This document shows, piece after piece, positions 1 to 13,600 of a stretch of 64,000 nucleotides of DNA. How positions within the stretch are numbered: position 1 is the stretch's first letter; each line of letters starts with the position of its first letter. Under the pieces are notes generated by a model that did no database searches, had not been told where the DNA came from, and was given only the letters and a program-made list of their open reading frames with translations. This DNA comes from Costus lasius. Its lineage: Eukaryota > Streptophyta > Magnoliopsida > Zingiberales > Costaceae. The position numbers and the translations under genes are program-made. Location of the stretch: assembly GCA_027563935.2 (NCBI GenBank), contig CM050446.2, forward strand, positions 123,458,499 through 123,522,498, written 5' to 3'.

Positions 1-138
1 ATGCTCGACTGTAGCTCATTTTAGTACTAGTATTACTAATAGTACTAGTAGCAATAGAAATAGTAGTAACAATAGTTCATACAGGAGCATATTACGACCA
101 GCATTGATGTCAAATAGTGTGCTAGAGTGGAAATCGAC

Positions 139-578
139 CTGGAGATGATTGTGGACACTGCACCTGCCACTAGGAACTTGGGCATGTCATTCCAAGAACC
201 CTTCCCTTTAGCTTTACCTTCCTCTGAAGCCAATCCACTGTTACATTTCTTGTCACTCCCATCCTCTTGCTTCTCTTCGTATTCTTCTTTGGCGGTGGCC
301 GAGATGCTTCCTGACTTCAGTATCTGAGAAAAACTCATGGTTGTAGCCATTCTAGCTCTGGTAGTCACCTTCTTGACACTGATGAAGCAATTCAGTTCTG
401 AAATTGGAGAAGAATTTCTAGAAATATTGAGCTGGAGGATTTCGGAGACCCATTGGGAGATAGAAAAAGGTGTGCAGAGGAGAGCCTGTGAGGATTCTAT
501 TAGAAGTTGGGCATCTTTTGCCAAGTTGATCTCAGGGAAGTACTTGTTGAGAATGCTAGAGGAATGATAATAATGCAT
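139..578 (-). CDS. Mitochondrial carrier family protein (BT1-like), first coding exon, gene runs off the left edge
   Basis: The minus-strand frame from the ATG at 578 gives about 146 residues. They start MHYYHSSS, continue with a Ser/Glu/Lys-rich stretch, and end in KFLVAGAVSTIISR. That hydrophobic stretch ending in an arginine matches the start of the first transmembrane repeat of mitochondrial solute carriers of the BT1/adenine-nucleotide transporter group, where a G-A-V/I-S-R motif precedes the Pro-containing signature. A donor site AG|GTCGAT follows at 139/138 and splits the Arg codon, so the signature and the other five helices should lie in exons beyond position 1. I preferred the ATG at 578 because the frame has no ATG before the stop further upstream. 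Known of the family: nucleotide or other metabolite exchange across the inner mitochondrial or plastid envelope. The substrate cannot be told from this exon. The family assignment rests on one short motif. Confidence 0.5.
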
Positions 579-1010
579 GTTGAGAATTTGGGTGCAGCAG
601 GTGGCCGGAAGTTGAAAGAAAACTGGAAGATGGGAAAGTACTTCACGCAAGTACCCATGTCAAATGGGTCAGTTTTAGTAGGAGAGATACAAGCACATGA
701 GACAAATTGGGTGCGGTACTAGTCACCATTAGCTCTTGGGTGGTGACACGAGGGCGGGGAGTGATCGGAGCAAGAAAAAGTTGAACAGCTTGTGGTGGCG
801 ATGGCACCTTGAAGAGGATCTTCAGCTTCGCCGAATGTTTTAAGCGTTCTATGGTGGAGGATCATCGGGTGTTCCAATTGGCCTCATTCTATGGCGGAGA
901 AGCGGTGTGATTTGAAAGGGTGCTGGTGGCCGCAAATTCCTGCACAGGATAAGGATGTGATGGCAGATTAGGAAGAGCCCGAGTTTACCAGGAGTTCTTG
1001 CTTCCGATCG

Positions 1011-1020
1011 AATTTATATT
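1011..1020 (-). promoter_or_regulatory. Possible TATA box of the carrier gene
   Basis: The minus strand reads AATATAAATT here, about 430 bases upstream of the proposed ATG at 578. The region between would be a long 5' leader and contains an intron-like acceptor (CTGTGCAG at about 940). This is positional inference only. Confidence 0.25.
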
Positions 1021-1600
1021 TGGGAAGTTGAATTGATTCACCACTGGCATCGAGTCAAATATGGGTAAATACCATGTGCGGAATCACCAATGATTCGCTT
1101 GGCAAAACTATAAAGAAAACTACAGCAAGTTGCATCCTGTCCACAAATATATACCACCAACAAAAATATTCACTTCAAGTGGCAATTGAAAGATATATTA
1201 CAATGCTCTCATTCGAATCTCTTCGTACATTCTGATTGCTGGGTATTCATGTATTATCACCTTACAGAAGTTAACAATGATCGTGGTATCTCTGTTTACA
1301 GAAAACTCAAACATTCATCTTCCTGTCAAAAAGGATCATCAAAAAGTAGTCCTAAATCCGGTCGATGTATTCTCCCTTCCAACAGCCTTAATAAATGTTG
1401 TGTTAAAACTATTGAGTACATCAAAATTTAGAGAGAGAATGCTGGGTACAGGTACCATTAGAAATAAAAAGAAACAAAATGCAAACCTAAGTCCTACATG
1501 CAAAGAGAGCATTCTAGTCATCAAGCATGCTTCCTCTGAAACTGCCAAAGCGGCCTTCAACAACCCACTGCTTAACTTCCTCTGTTTTACATTCCTCCGA

Positions 1601-4600
1601 TCAGTCTATTTTTACAGATGAATATATCTTTCGAACGAACCACAGGCAGGCATAAAATCCAATTGTCCCAGTCAACACGAAGAATGCATATGAAGCAATC
1701 AACATGTAACCAAAATAAAGGATTCCAGAAACCAATTTGGTTATTTCTAGCTTTGTGAAGAAGTAGAATACTGCATATGCAAATAGGTAGAGTGCGGAGG
1801 AACCAGCAGTCAAGTATGCCCTCCACCACCAGTTGTAGTCCTCACTGCAAAGCTGGAAGTAGCAAAGCACAATTGCTATTTCAGCACAAGTTACAATAAG
1901 GATGACGAACACTATGAAGAGGAATCCGAAGATATAGTAGAACTGATTCAGCCAAATTGATGTCAAAATGAAGAAGAGCTCAATGAAGACGGCGCCAAAG
2001 GGAAGTATGCCACCAATTAGTATAGAAAAAGCCGGCTGCATATACCAAGACTGCTCTGGAATTTGCCTTGGAATTTTTGTTGTTTTTACAGGGTCCTCAG
2101 ATGCTGGCTTCTTGAAGCCTATATAGCTACCAACAAAGACCAGTGGAACAGATATGCCAAACCATAGGAAAACCAACGCAAACATAGTACCAAATGGAAC
2201 GGCCCCAGATGATTTCTCTCCCCAAATTATAGCATTCAGCACAAAGAAGATAGCAAAGACGATAGCTGGAAACAGGATTGCAGTTTTCAAGGTGATCTTC
2301 TTCCACTGCGTGCCTTCGAACATTTTGTATAGCCGAGCTGATGAATATCCTGCAAATATTCCCATGAAAACCCACAAAAGAACCATGGCAGTCATTAAAC
2401 CTCCTCTATTGGAAGGGGAAAGGAAGCCTAGCAACGCAAATATCATAGTAACCAACGTCATCGCAAAGAACTGAACTCCAGTTCCCACATACACACAGAG
2501 TAGACCAGATTTAGTAGGTGGTCTAAAAACATCGCCATGGACTAATTTCCATCCTGTTTCCTCCTGAGCCTCATCCTGGGTCTCCAACTGATTGTAATTT
2601 GCAATATCTCGATAAAGAGTTCGCATCATAATCATTGCCACCATGCCAGACAAGAAGAGAACTATCATCAAAGAATTCACAATAGAAAACCAGTGGATCT
2701 GGTCATCATTCATGAGAAGATAAGTATCCCAACGAGATGCCCATTTAATTTCACTTGGCTGTCAGAAACAAACAAATATGAGAAATATAATGGAAAAACA
2801 ACAGTCTTAGAGGTTGTGTATACACACCAGGAATATAACATCATATGAGAAGACAATATTTTTGTCAGCGGCTACTTCTTGGGGAGTATTGCTGGTTGCA
2901 GTTATTTTGATGTTTGGGCTGCAGGTTTGCACTTTAGGGTTCCTGTCGTCCCACTCACTGTATTCGTGCTTCACACTGTAAAATCAAAAAAGAAGGAAAA
3001 AAACGTAAAACAGCTGGTGTAGCTCATTACCTATCTTAGGCCAATGGACTTTCTGTTTCTTGAAAATTTGTAATGCTGCTTACAAACAAGCAATCTTGTC
3101 ATGGCGACAAAGCATGCCTTCTGAATCTTAAAACATCTTAACAAACTGGCACAAATCAAGACTCAAAATAGCCCACCAGCAGAATCCAGAAAATAATAGG
3201 CCAAATAAGCTAGAATAAAATTCCTTTTTTAGTGATTTCTGTCATAGAAGCAAATAATTCCAGATGAAAATAAAAATCACTCACAAATAATCTTGGCATC
3301 AATTTACATGGTTCACTTGGCATATACAATAAATTTAACCGTAATTCAAAATTATAACCATGTGAAATGAGCCGGTATGATTTGCCAACAAAAATTGAAT
3401 TTCAAAACTTCAACGCATGAGAATTCAATTCTGTCCTTGACTCCAAAAAGTGAATCAGGAGTTCACCAAATGAATGCGCAGTATCAGCTTATGATTAAAT
3501 ATCTAAAATTCTATCAATCCAGCTATCAATCTAATATCGAACTACATTTTATTTGTGCACTAATAGGGCCAACAGTTCAGATACTATGTAGTATGTATTA
3601 AAAAAGCTTTTGATACCACAAAAGAAAGTAGATATTGTCATAATAGTTTTTTTTTTCTACTTGTAGTTCTATAAAGAAAAACCTAAAACATGTAGTTACT
3701 TAAATGTAAAAACTACTTTGGATGCCAAGGAGGCCAAGTCCAAGTCACTAAAAGTGTAAGCAGCTTGAACACACAAGCCGGAGTCAGGATTATCTTTAAC
3801 AAAGCAAACAGCCACGGAGCTATGAAAGGAAAAGACTTAATTGAAATAAAATAGACAAAGCATCAATACCTGGTAGGAATAACCTCAAAACCAACAATTC
3901 GAGAATCCTCAGATTCTAGATCTTTATGATACATGACTTTGAAACTGAGATGATTATTTATGTAATAACGATCATCATTCATCTGAGAAATAAACTAAAT
4001 ATCAGTTCTCACACAAAAGGTTAAAGCAGGGTTTGAGGTACCGGTCCGAAACCGGCCGGTACCTCCGGTATGTACCGGTCCGATGAAGGACCGGCATCGG
4101 ACTAAGTGTCAGAGCTCAGTACGGCGACGGCGGCGGCGAGGCAACAGCAGGCGGAGTGGGAGCGACAGCAGGTGGAGCGGGAGTAGGCGGAAGCTTCGAA
4201 CAAAGCCTCCACCGGCGGCGGAAGTTCGAAGCTTCCGAACGCCGCCGCTCCTCTTCCTAAACCCTAAACTCGCCGGAACACGCGCTCGGTTCGCCGGTAT
4301 GGTACCGGTCCGGTGGCTCGCCGGACCGAGTTTTCAAACACTGGGTTAAAGAATAACAAAATTTGCAGATAAAAAGCAAGTTGGCTAACCTTATAACCAA
4401 CACGAAATCCATGTTCATAGCTTGCTATTTGACTTCCATCATGTCTTTGTCTAGGAACAGCTACAGGAAGATTGTCCAATATCCTACAAGCATCAAAGTG
4501 AAGCTAAGGAATCAGAATTTGGAGAAAATTAACTGTTACAGAACAAAGCCAAAAAAATGGAAAAACAGGGTGCTAAGCAAATACAAATTGAATTAAAAAA

Positions 4601-7600
4601 TATAATAAAAAGTGATTCTCCAATCGATTTTAGGGAGCAATACATGCTTAGTAACTTACATGTTAACTCGATATTCATCGTCTATCTTCTCCTTAAAATT
4701 CTTTGCAGCTGCAATACTAAGTTTTTGACGACAAACAACTTTGCAACCTTCATTCCTTCCCATTTTAAACTGATTCAAATGATGCTTGTCATATGACATG
4801 AAAACATTAAGCAAGCAAGTACAAGATTGTTTCTTGTGTTATCAGAAAACAAAGTGACATTTGAGCTGCCGATAAAATATTAAGCATTAATTGTTAATCA
4901 AAAGGAAATTAGTAATAACTCACTGTATATACAGAATTCTCAATACGGTCACCGCGAAGAACCTCTCCCAAATTCTCAGCACTATTCATGATTATTGATG
5001 GTTTGCAAAAATCTAAGAAATAGTAATCATAGGGAAGTTGTGTCTTTGTCGATGAAAGCTTGTTCACTTTTACTTGAAGCTCATCATCCTGTGAAATGAA
5101 AGGAGAATTGCCAATAGAATTGTCATTAAATCAGTAAACTATAGAGAAAAGCAAGCATTCATATACCAACATCAACCAATCCAAGAGTATGAAAATGATG
5201 CTTTAATAGAAGCAAATTGTTAGATCACGTAGTGTTACGTCTGGGAGCACAGGGGACGGGGGCTGCATTAAATTGGGGGGAGCTCAACGTACGCATTCAA
5301 TTGGTATGAATGCGTACGTTTCTCTATTCATGGTGGAGGGAGCCCAAGGGCCCTCCCTCTTCCTTTTTATTTCCTTCCCTAGCCGCTCGAACGCTGCCTT
5401 CCTTCTTCAAGCAACGCTCGCTCCTCCTCCCTCACGCGCATCCACTTCCATCTGGCGACAGTTCCGGCGAGACCAGGACCGGCGGCGAAGCTTCTCCCTC
5501 TCTTCCACGCGTGTGGTGACGAGCGCGACCGGAAATCATAGATCCAGCGTGATCTTCGTCGTTGACGGCTCAGGCGGGCTCCCCTATCTCCAGCGAGCCT
5601 CCCTCATCACAGGCAGACGTTTCTGCTTCCTCCCAGCCTTGTTCCGGCACCTCCTTCTCCGGCTCCGGTGTGTTACGCGAACGCCACCGCCGACCGGTTT
5701 TTCTCAGGTCTCCGGCGATCCAGACCTCGTCCCACGAAACCGATCGTACGGCCGGAATCCTCTCAACGCCAGCTACACTTTGGCTACCGGATCGTCCCAA
5801 TCTGCCACCGGAAGTTAATGTTCCGGCGGTACTGTAGCGGCGGCGCTACTGTTCCGGCGAAGTTCCAGCGATCTCCGAAAATCGTGCTGACGACTTGGTT
5901 TACGCGCGTGGTTGGTTCTCGCGTATCCTGGTGTTTCCGTGGTGTTATACGTTCGCACAAGGCTGCGAACTAGGTTAGTACTCGAACCCGACTCCGTATA
6001 CGTATATACGAACGTATGCGGTTAAACCGAACACATCTATTAGATGATTAATTGTAAAACAACTTTGGATCTGATCGGATGGTATAACGAACCCGGATTG
6101 GCATGATTATTGATAAATATGATTAAAATGGATTAAATGGAACACTGTAGCTTATACGATGCTTTAACCTGTTAGGTCCTGTTGACTGGTACCTGTGACT
6201 GTGCTGGTTGGATCTGTTCTGTTGTCTACTGTTTGAGGTAGGGATTCTACCTCTCTCCTTTGTTACGGTGCCAACCACATGTGTAGATTAGTGGTACTTC
6301 CTTATTGTTGATATTACTGTTGATTACTATCTGATTCCGTTCTGCTCTGAGTTATATTCCTGTTGACATAACCTGTTGCATGAAACACCGTATGAGTATT
6401 TTGTTACTGCATGTTTATTGGTAGTTGGTAGGTGATATGATGTCATGTTATATATACACATGAGGGCTGGATATCTAGCGATAGATAGTCTAGTATACCT
6501 CGGATACTGCCTGTGATATTTCTGTCCGAGACGCTGTGTGATCGTCTCCTTGTGTTTGACCGAGAGAGTCCGATGTTATGGGCTTGAGGTTTTGGATGGT
6601 TATCAGCCCAGTGAGGGGTTGATTGGACTGTAGGACGCTACACTAGCGGACTGTCGACGGATAGTCGTCTCTACCGTTCGGGGAGCCATCGGTAGGGACC
6701 ACTCTACCTTATAGAGTTGCGGGTCGTAGACCACTCTATGTTTATAGAGTTGATGGTCGTGGACCAATGTTGTATCAGCTCCCAGTTTTTCTACCTGTGT
6801 ATGTTGACACGTATAGTGATACGTATTTGAGATTTGATTATACTCTATATGGATCATGTAGAATCTTGGTTGTAGTTCTGGTAAAACTTTATATCTGATC
6901 ATGCACCATACAACCTGTGATATCCCTACATAGCCTCCGGCTAACCCCCTTTGATTTGCCTCCAGGTTTTGGCGCGGCTCCTTCTGGAGCGGATTAGATA
7001 GATAGTCTGTGACCACCAGTCTGGGTGGGTTTGAGTTGCATATAAGTCAAGTTTTGTATGTTATTATGTTCTGTCGTATCAGTCTTGTGACCACTGCGCC
7101 GGTCTTGTTATCTATTGGCCTGTCGACCGCTGCGTCGGTCGTATTACCTGTTGGACTTATTGACCGCTGCGCCGGTCTCGTTATCTGTCTAGTCTGTCGA
7201 CCGTTGCGCCGGTCGCGTTGTTGGTTCTGTTGACCGCTACGCCGGTCTTATATCTGTCTGTGGTTTGACTTATGGATATTCGTGGACGGGTTGGCCTTTA
7301 TTATAATATATTATTCTGTCCTGTACCTCTTGGGTTCTGTGTTATCTTGTCAGGTACAGTTGTTGTTGCGTCCCGAGGGCTGGGATTCCCGGCGTGGATC
7401 CCGGGTGGCGCTCGGGGGCGTAACAATTAGTGGTATCAGAGGAGTTTGGTTTAGGATCTTGTGTCTGACTTAAGGACTTAAGATCAAACACTAAGATTTA
7501 ACATCGCGTTAGTATTACTCGCATCTGATTTCGATAAACCGTGATCTTACTTAATGTAGTCCTTTAATTGTTGTTGATGCGTCACAGGAAATGGCACCAA

Positions 7601-10600
7601 AAAGGACTTCTCGTCTCGGGCGTATGGCGGGATTGGCCCGCGAAGCATTAAGTGCCCCACTTAGTTGGATGCGGAGGGCGTCCAGTTCTGACAGTGAGAG
7701 AAGGGTGGAACCTTGTGTGGCCGCTCCGCGGACTCTGTACGATGACAATGTTAGTGAGGTTAGAAGCAGGCGACGTGCTCAAGAACCCCCGGTCCAAGAA
7801 CCACCTCGGCGTAGAGCGCGTGAAACTCCCTCGACTGCAGCGTTGGAGTTAGCGTCTCGCTTTACCACGATGGGGGAGCGAAGATTTGGGGTGTTCTCTG
7901 GGCAACCGGACCCGAAGGAAGCGAACCGATGGCTGCAAAGTGTAACAGACACTTTGAATATATTACAGTGCCCTAATGATCAACGGGTTATGTTGGCTGT
8001 CTATTTCTTCTCTGACGACGCCAAGGATTGGTTCGAGGGACTCAAACACACGATTGGCGTGGCTCGTTATGATTGGGAGGTCTTCTGCGAGGCCTTCCAC
8101 ACTGAGTATTTCCCAGAGGCGGTACGGGAGACTCTACGACACGACTTTATGACCTTGGAACAGAACAGTCGTTCGGTTGACGAGTACTTAGCGGAATTTC
8201 AGCGACTGGCGAAGATGTTTCCGGATATGGTGCCTACTGTCGTGGCTCGGTCGAGTCACTTTATTCGTGGGCTGGATCCCCTTATTGCTCGGGGAACTAA
8301 TTCAGCGCCACCTGAAGATTTCCGGGCCGTTGTTGCTATGGCCCGCCGCACTGAGAAGAATGAGAAGGCCATTGAACTGAAGGGCCGCAAGGGCAAGGCG
8401 CTCGCATCTAGCCACACTAGGGATTCTGGTTTTTCTACAAGCCGGAATCCACATATGCAGCGATCTGGTGCTCGTTCGATCCAGCCGGGCCGGAAATCAT
8501 GGGCCCCTGGGTCCGTGTCTAGGCGATCCATCCAGTCACCTCCGCCAAGTATTGGATCTTCTCCTGACCTAAGGGCCTGCTATCAGTGTGGGGAGGTGGG
8601 CCATATCTCCCGGAACTGCCCACTCCAGTATATTCAGTGTCATTACTGTCATGAGATGGGCCACTACAAGAGCCACTGCCCAAATAGGGGTAAGAAGCCT
8701 CAGGTTGCCCATAGTACGCAGAGATCTGCTCCACCTACTAGACAAGGACAACCTCGACCTCCTCGCCACAGTCACACTGCACCGACTCCCCGGGGCAGAC
8801 CGCAACAGACCCCCGCGACTGGCCAGGCCTATGCGCTGACTGAGCAGGATGCCCAGCGCGAGACAGGCAGCGTTATGCGAGGTATAATTTCAGTATTTGA
8901 TACACCTGCATGCTTACTGATAGATACTAGTAGCTCGCACTCCTTTATTTCGTATGTTTTTGTGAAAAAATTGGGATTAGAGCCGGTTTTCTCTCAGCAT
9001 GATATGACTATATTTGTACCATCTTGTGGTACATTACGTTCTTACTTAGAGGTACAGCGGTGCCCTCTGAGCTTCAACGGACTGATTATTTACTCGGATC
9101 TGATGCTACTAGAGTTCTCATATTTCGAGATCATTCTTGGGATGAATTGGCTTTCTTATAACTGTGTAGTGGTTGATTGCGATGACTGCACGGTGGTATT
9201 CAAAAGTCATGATTATAGGACATTCACATTTACTGGAGTATCTGGTCAGATTACTCCTATTATCTCTGCTATGCAAGCTAGGAGGTTACTTAGTCATGGA
9301 TGTCATGGTTTTCTAATGTCTATTATGGATACAGGTGGTCAGACCTCTATTCCTATAGAACGTGTGTTAGTTGTCAGGGAATTTCCTGATGTATTTCCTG
9401 AGGATTTGCCTGGATTGCCCCCAAGCAGGGCTGTTGATTTTACTATTGACCTCCAGCCTGGCACGGCGCCTATCTCCAAGGCACCCTATCGGATGGCGCC
9501 ACGTGAACTTGAGGAGTTGAAGGTACAATTACAGGAGCTTCTTGATAAAGGATTTATCAGACCCAGTGCATCTCCCTGGGGTGCTCCTGTCTTGTTTGTG
9601 AAGAAGAAGGATGGTTCATTCCGACTGTGTATTGACTACAGACAGTTGAATGCAGTTACCGTGAAGAATAAGTACCCTTTGCCGCGGATTGAAGATTTAT
9701 TTGATCAGCTCAAAGGTACTTGTGTATATTCAAAGATTGATTTGAGGTCTGGGTATCACCAATTGAGAATTCGTGGTGAGGACGTGCCAAAAATTACTTT
9801 TTGAACACGTTACGGGCATTATGAATTTCTTGTCATGCCCTTTGGTCTAACTAATGCTCCGGCAGCTTTTATGGATATGATGAACCGGGTCTTCATTAAC
9901 TATTTGGACCGGTTCGTGGTGGTTTTTATTGATGATATATTGATCTATTCTTGGAGTAGAGCAGAACATAAGGGACATCTTAGACTTGTGCTTGAAACAC
10001 TTAGAAGAGAACAATTATATGCAAAGTATAGCAAGTGTGCGTTTTGGCTAAGTAAAGTTACCTTCTTAGGCCATGTGATTTCTGGCGAAGGCGTGACAGT
10101 TGATCCTGAGAAAATTAAGGCCATTGTGGAATGGGAAAGTCCGAAGACTGTATCTGATGTTCGGAGTTTCTGGGATTAGCTGGATATTATCGGAAATTCG
10201 TCGAGGGTTTTTCTAAAATTGCTGGTCCACTCACGAATTTGACGAAGAAAGAAGTGAAATTCTTCTGGGATGAAAACTGTGAAAATAGTTTCATGGAATT
10301 GAAAAGAAGACTTGTCAGTGCACCTATACTGGTTCTTCCAACGGGTGACGAGGGGTATACGGTGTATACAGATGCATCTTTTCAAGGTTTAGGTGCTGTA
10401 TTAATGCAGTATGATAAAGTTATTGCGTATGTCTCACGTCAATTGAAAGAGCGAAGAATTATCCAGTACATGACTTGGAGTTAGCTGTCGTGGTATTCGC
10501 CCTCAGGATTTGGCGACATTATTTATACGGTGTTACTTTTGAGGTATTTACGGATCATCAAAGTTTGAAATATTTATTCTCACAAAAGGAATTGAATATG

Positions 10601-13600
10601 AGACAATGTAGATGGGTGGAATTCCTTAAAGATTATGATTGTACGATTAATTACCACTCGGGAAAAGCCAATGTGGTAGCTGATGCCTTAAGTAGAAAGA
10701 CTGCTGGGGTATTAACTCATTTACGGGTGACTCCGACGGAGTTGGCCAGACAAGTGGCAGACTTAGGAGTTGAAATTATATGTCCTACTGAGCACGGATG
10801 CTTGGCAGTTATGAGGGCGCAATCTTTAATTGTGCAGAAAATAATTGAGGCTCAACCCAATGATTGATATTTGTAGTTTATTATTACGAAAGATAAGAGA
10901 GCGGAATTTACCCAGGATGATCAGGGTGTGATCAGATGTCAGAACCGCCTCTGTGTACCTGAAGTGATTAAATACGAATTAATGGAAGAGGCACACAAAT
11001 CGAGGTTTGCAGTACATCCTGGTGCTACGAAGATGTATAAGGATCTTCGGAAATCATATTGGTGGGAAGGCATGAAAAGAGATGTAGCAGAGTATGTCGG
11101 GCGATGTCTGGTATGCCAACAAGTGAAAATTGAGCATAAGAACCATTATGGGCTTTTACAGAGTATTCCTATTCCGGAATGGAAATGGGAACATATTACT
11201 ATGGACTTCGTGACAGATCTTCCAAGGTCACGCTCTAGCCACGACTCGATTTGGGTGATCGTTGACCGCTTGACAAAGTCAGCCCACTTTTTACCTATAA
11301 GAAAGAATTACTCTATGGACAAGCTGGCAAGGCTGTATTGTCAGGAGATTGTACGGTTACATGGGGTTCCTGCCAGCATTATTTCTGACAAAGACCCACG
11401 GTTCACGTCTAGGTTTTGTTGCAGTTTACAGAAAGCTCTGGGAACTGAGCTACAACTTAGTACTGCGTATCACCCGCAGACGGACGGCCAATCGGAGCGA
11501 ACTATTCAGACACTATAGGATATGCTCCGAGCTATTACCTTAGACTTTACGGACGGTTGGGAGTTACACCTGCACTTAGTGGAATTCGCTTATAACAATA
11601 GTTATCATTCGGCGATCCAGATGGCACCTTTCGAGGCTTTGTACAGTAGGAAGTGTAGATCTCCGGTGCTATGGGACGAAGCTGGTGAGAGTCGTGTGTT
11701 GGGACCAGCTATGATGGAATTGGATGCTGAAAGGGTCCAAATCATTCGGCAGAGATTGCTAACTGCCCGAAGCCGACAGAAGAGTTACGCGGATAAAAGA
11801 CGACGTCCTCTCGAGTTTGACATCGGCGATAACGTGTTTCTTCAGACTTCTCCAAAGAAGGGTACAACTAGATTCGGGTATTCTGGTAAATTGGCTCCAC
11901 GATATGTTGGCTCTTTCGAGATATTGGAGCATGTCAGCGCTGTCACGTACCGATTAGCGCTTCCCCCGTCATACTCACATATTCACCCAGTGTTCCACGT
12001 GTCAATGTTACGAAAGTATATAGCGGACCCTTCACATGTTTTGGCTCATGGTGCTATTCATGTCAGACAGGATGCCACGTATTCGGAGATGCCTGTTGAG
12101 ATTTTAGACCGTAAAGAGCACCGATTGAGGAATAAGGTTATCAGTCTAATCAAAGTTAAGTGGAAGAATCATCCTAAGAGTGAGGCCACTTGGGAATGTG
12201 AGGAAGAGTTTATGGAAAAACACCCGGATCTATTTCCAGAAAACGTGTACGTGGATGAGTGATCCTTGTACGAGTGTCATGTAATCCTATTTTGTTCACC
12301 GTTAATAAATGTGTTTGAATTTGGTGGACCAAATTCTTTTAAGGTGGGGAGAATGTTACGTCTGGGAGCTCAGGGGACGAGGGCTGCATTAAATTGGGGG
12401 GAGCTCAACGTATGCATTCAATTGGTATGAATGCGTACGTTTCTCTATTCATGGTGGAGGGAGCCCAAGGGCCCTCCCTCTCCCTTTTTATTTCCTTCCC
12501 CAGCCGCTCGAACGCTGCCTTCCTTCTTCAAGCAAGGCTCGCTCCTCCTCCCTCACGCGCGTCCACTTCCATCTGGCGACAGTTCCGGCGAGACCAGGAC
12601 CGGCGGAGAAGCTTCTCCCTCTCTTCCACGCGTGTGGTGACGAGCGAGACCGGAAATCATAGATCCGGCGTGATCTTCGTCGTTGACGGCTCAGGCGGGC
12701 TCCCCTATCTCCGGCGAGCCTCCCTCATCACAGGCGGACGTTTCCGCTTCCTCCCAGCCTTATTCCGGCACCTCCTTCTCCGGCTCCGGTGTGTTACGCG
12801 AACGCCACCGCCGACCGGTTTTTCTCAGGTCTCCGGCGATCCAGACTTCGTCCCACGAAACCGATCGTACGGCCGGAATCCTCTCAACGCCAGCTACACT
12901 TTGGCTACCGGATCGTCCCAATCTGCCACCGGAAGTTAATGTTCCGGCGGTACTGTAGCGGCGGCGCTACTGTTCCGGCAAAGTTCCAGCGATCTCCGAA
13001 AATCGTGCTGACGACTTGGTTTACGCGCGTGGTTGGTTCTCGCGTATCCTGGTGTTTCCGTGGTGTTATACGTTCGCACAAGGCTGCGAACTAGGTTAGT
13101 ACTCGAACCCGACTCCGTATACGTATATACGAACGTATGCGGTTAAACCGAACACATCTATTAGATGATTAATTGTAAAACAACTTTGGATCTGATCGGA
13201 TGGTATAACGAACCCGGATTGACATGATTATTGATAAATATGATTAAAATGGATTAAATGGAACACTGTAGCTTATACGATGCTTTAACCTGTTAGGTCC
13301 TGTTGACTGGTACCCGTGACTGTGCTAGTTGGATCTATTCTGTTGTCTACTGTTTGAGGTAGGGATTCTACCTCTCTCCTTTGTTACGGTGCCAACCACA
13401 TGTGTAGATTAGTGGTACTTCCTTATTGTTGATATTACTGTTGATTACTATCTGATTCCGTTCTGCTCTGAGTTATATTCCTGTTGACATAACCTGTTGC
13501 ATGAAACACCGTATGATATTTTGTTACTGCATGTTTATTGGTAGTTGGTAGGTGATATGATGTCATGTTATATATACACATGAGGGCTGGATATCTAGCG

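Noticed and set aside
5273..5973. Overlapping open frames in the left LTR (also at 12394-13094)
   Set aside because: They recur in both LTRs, overlap each other, and have no domain. LTR GC-richness explains them.
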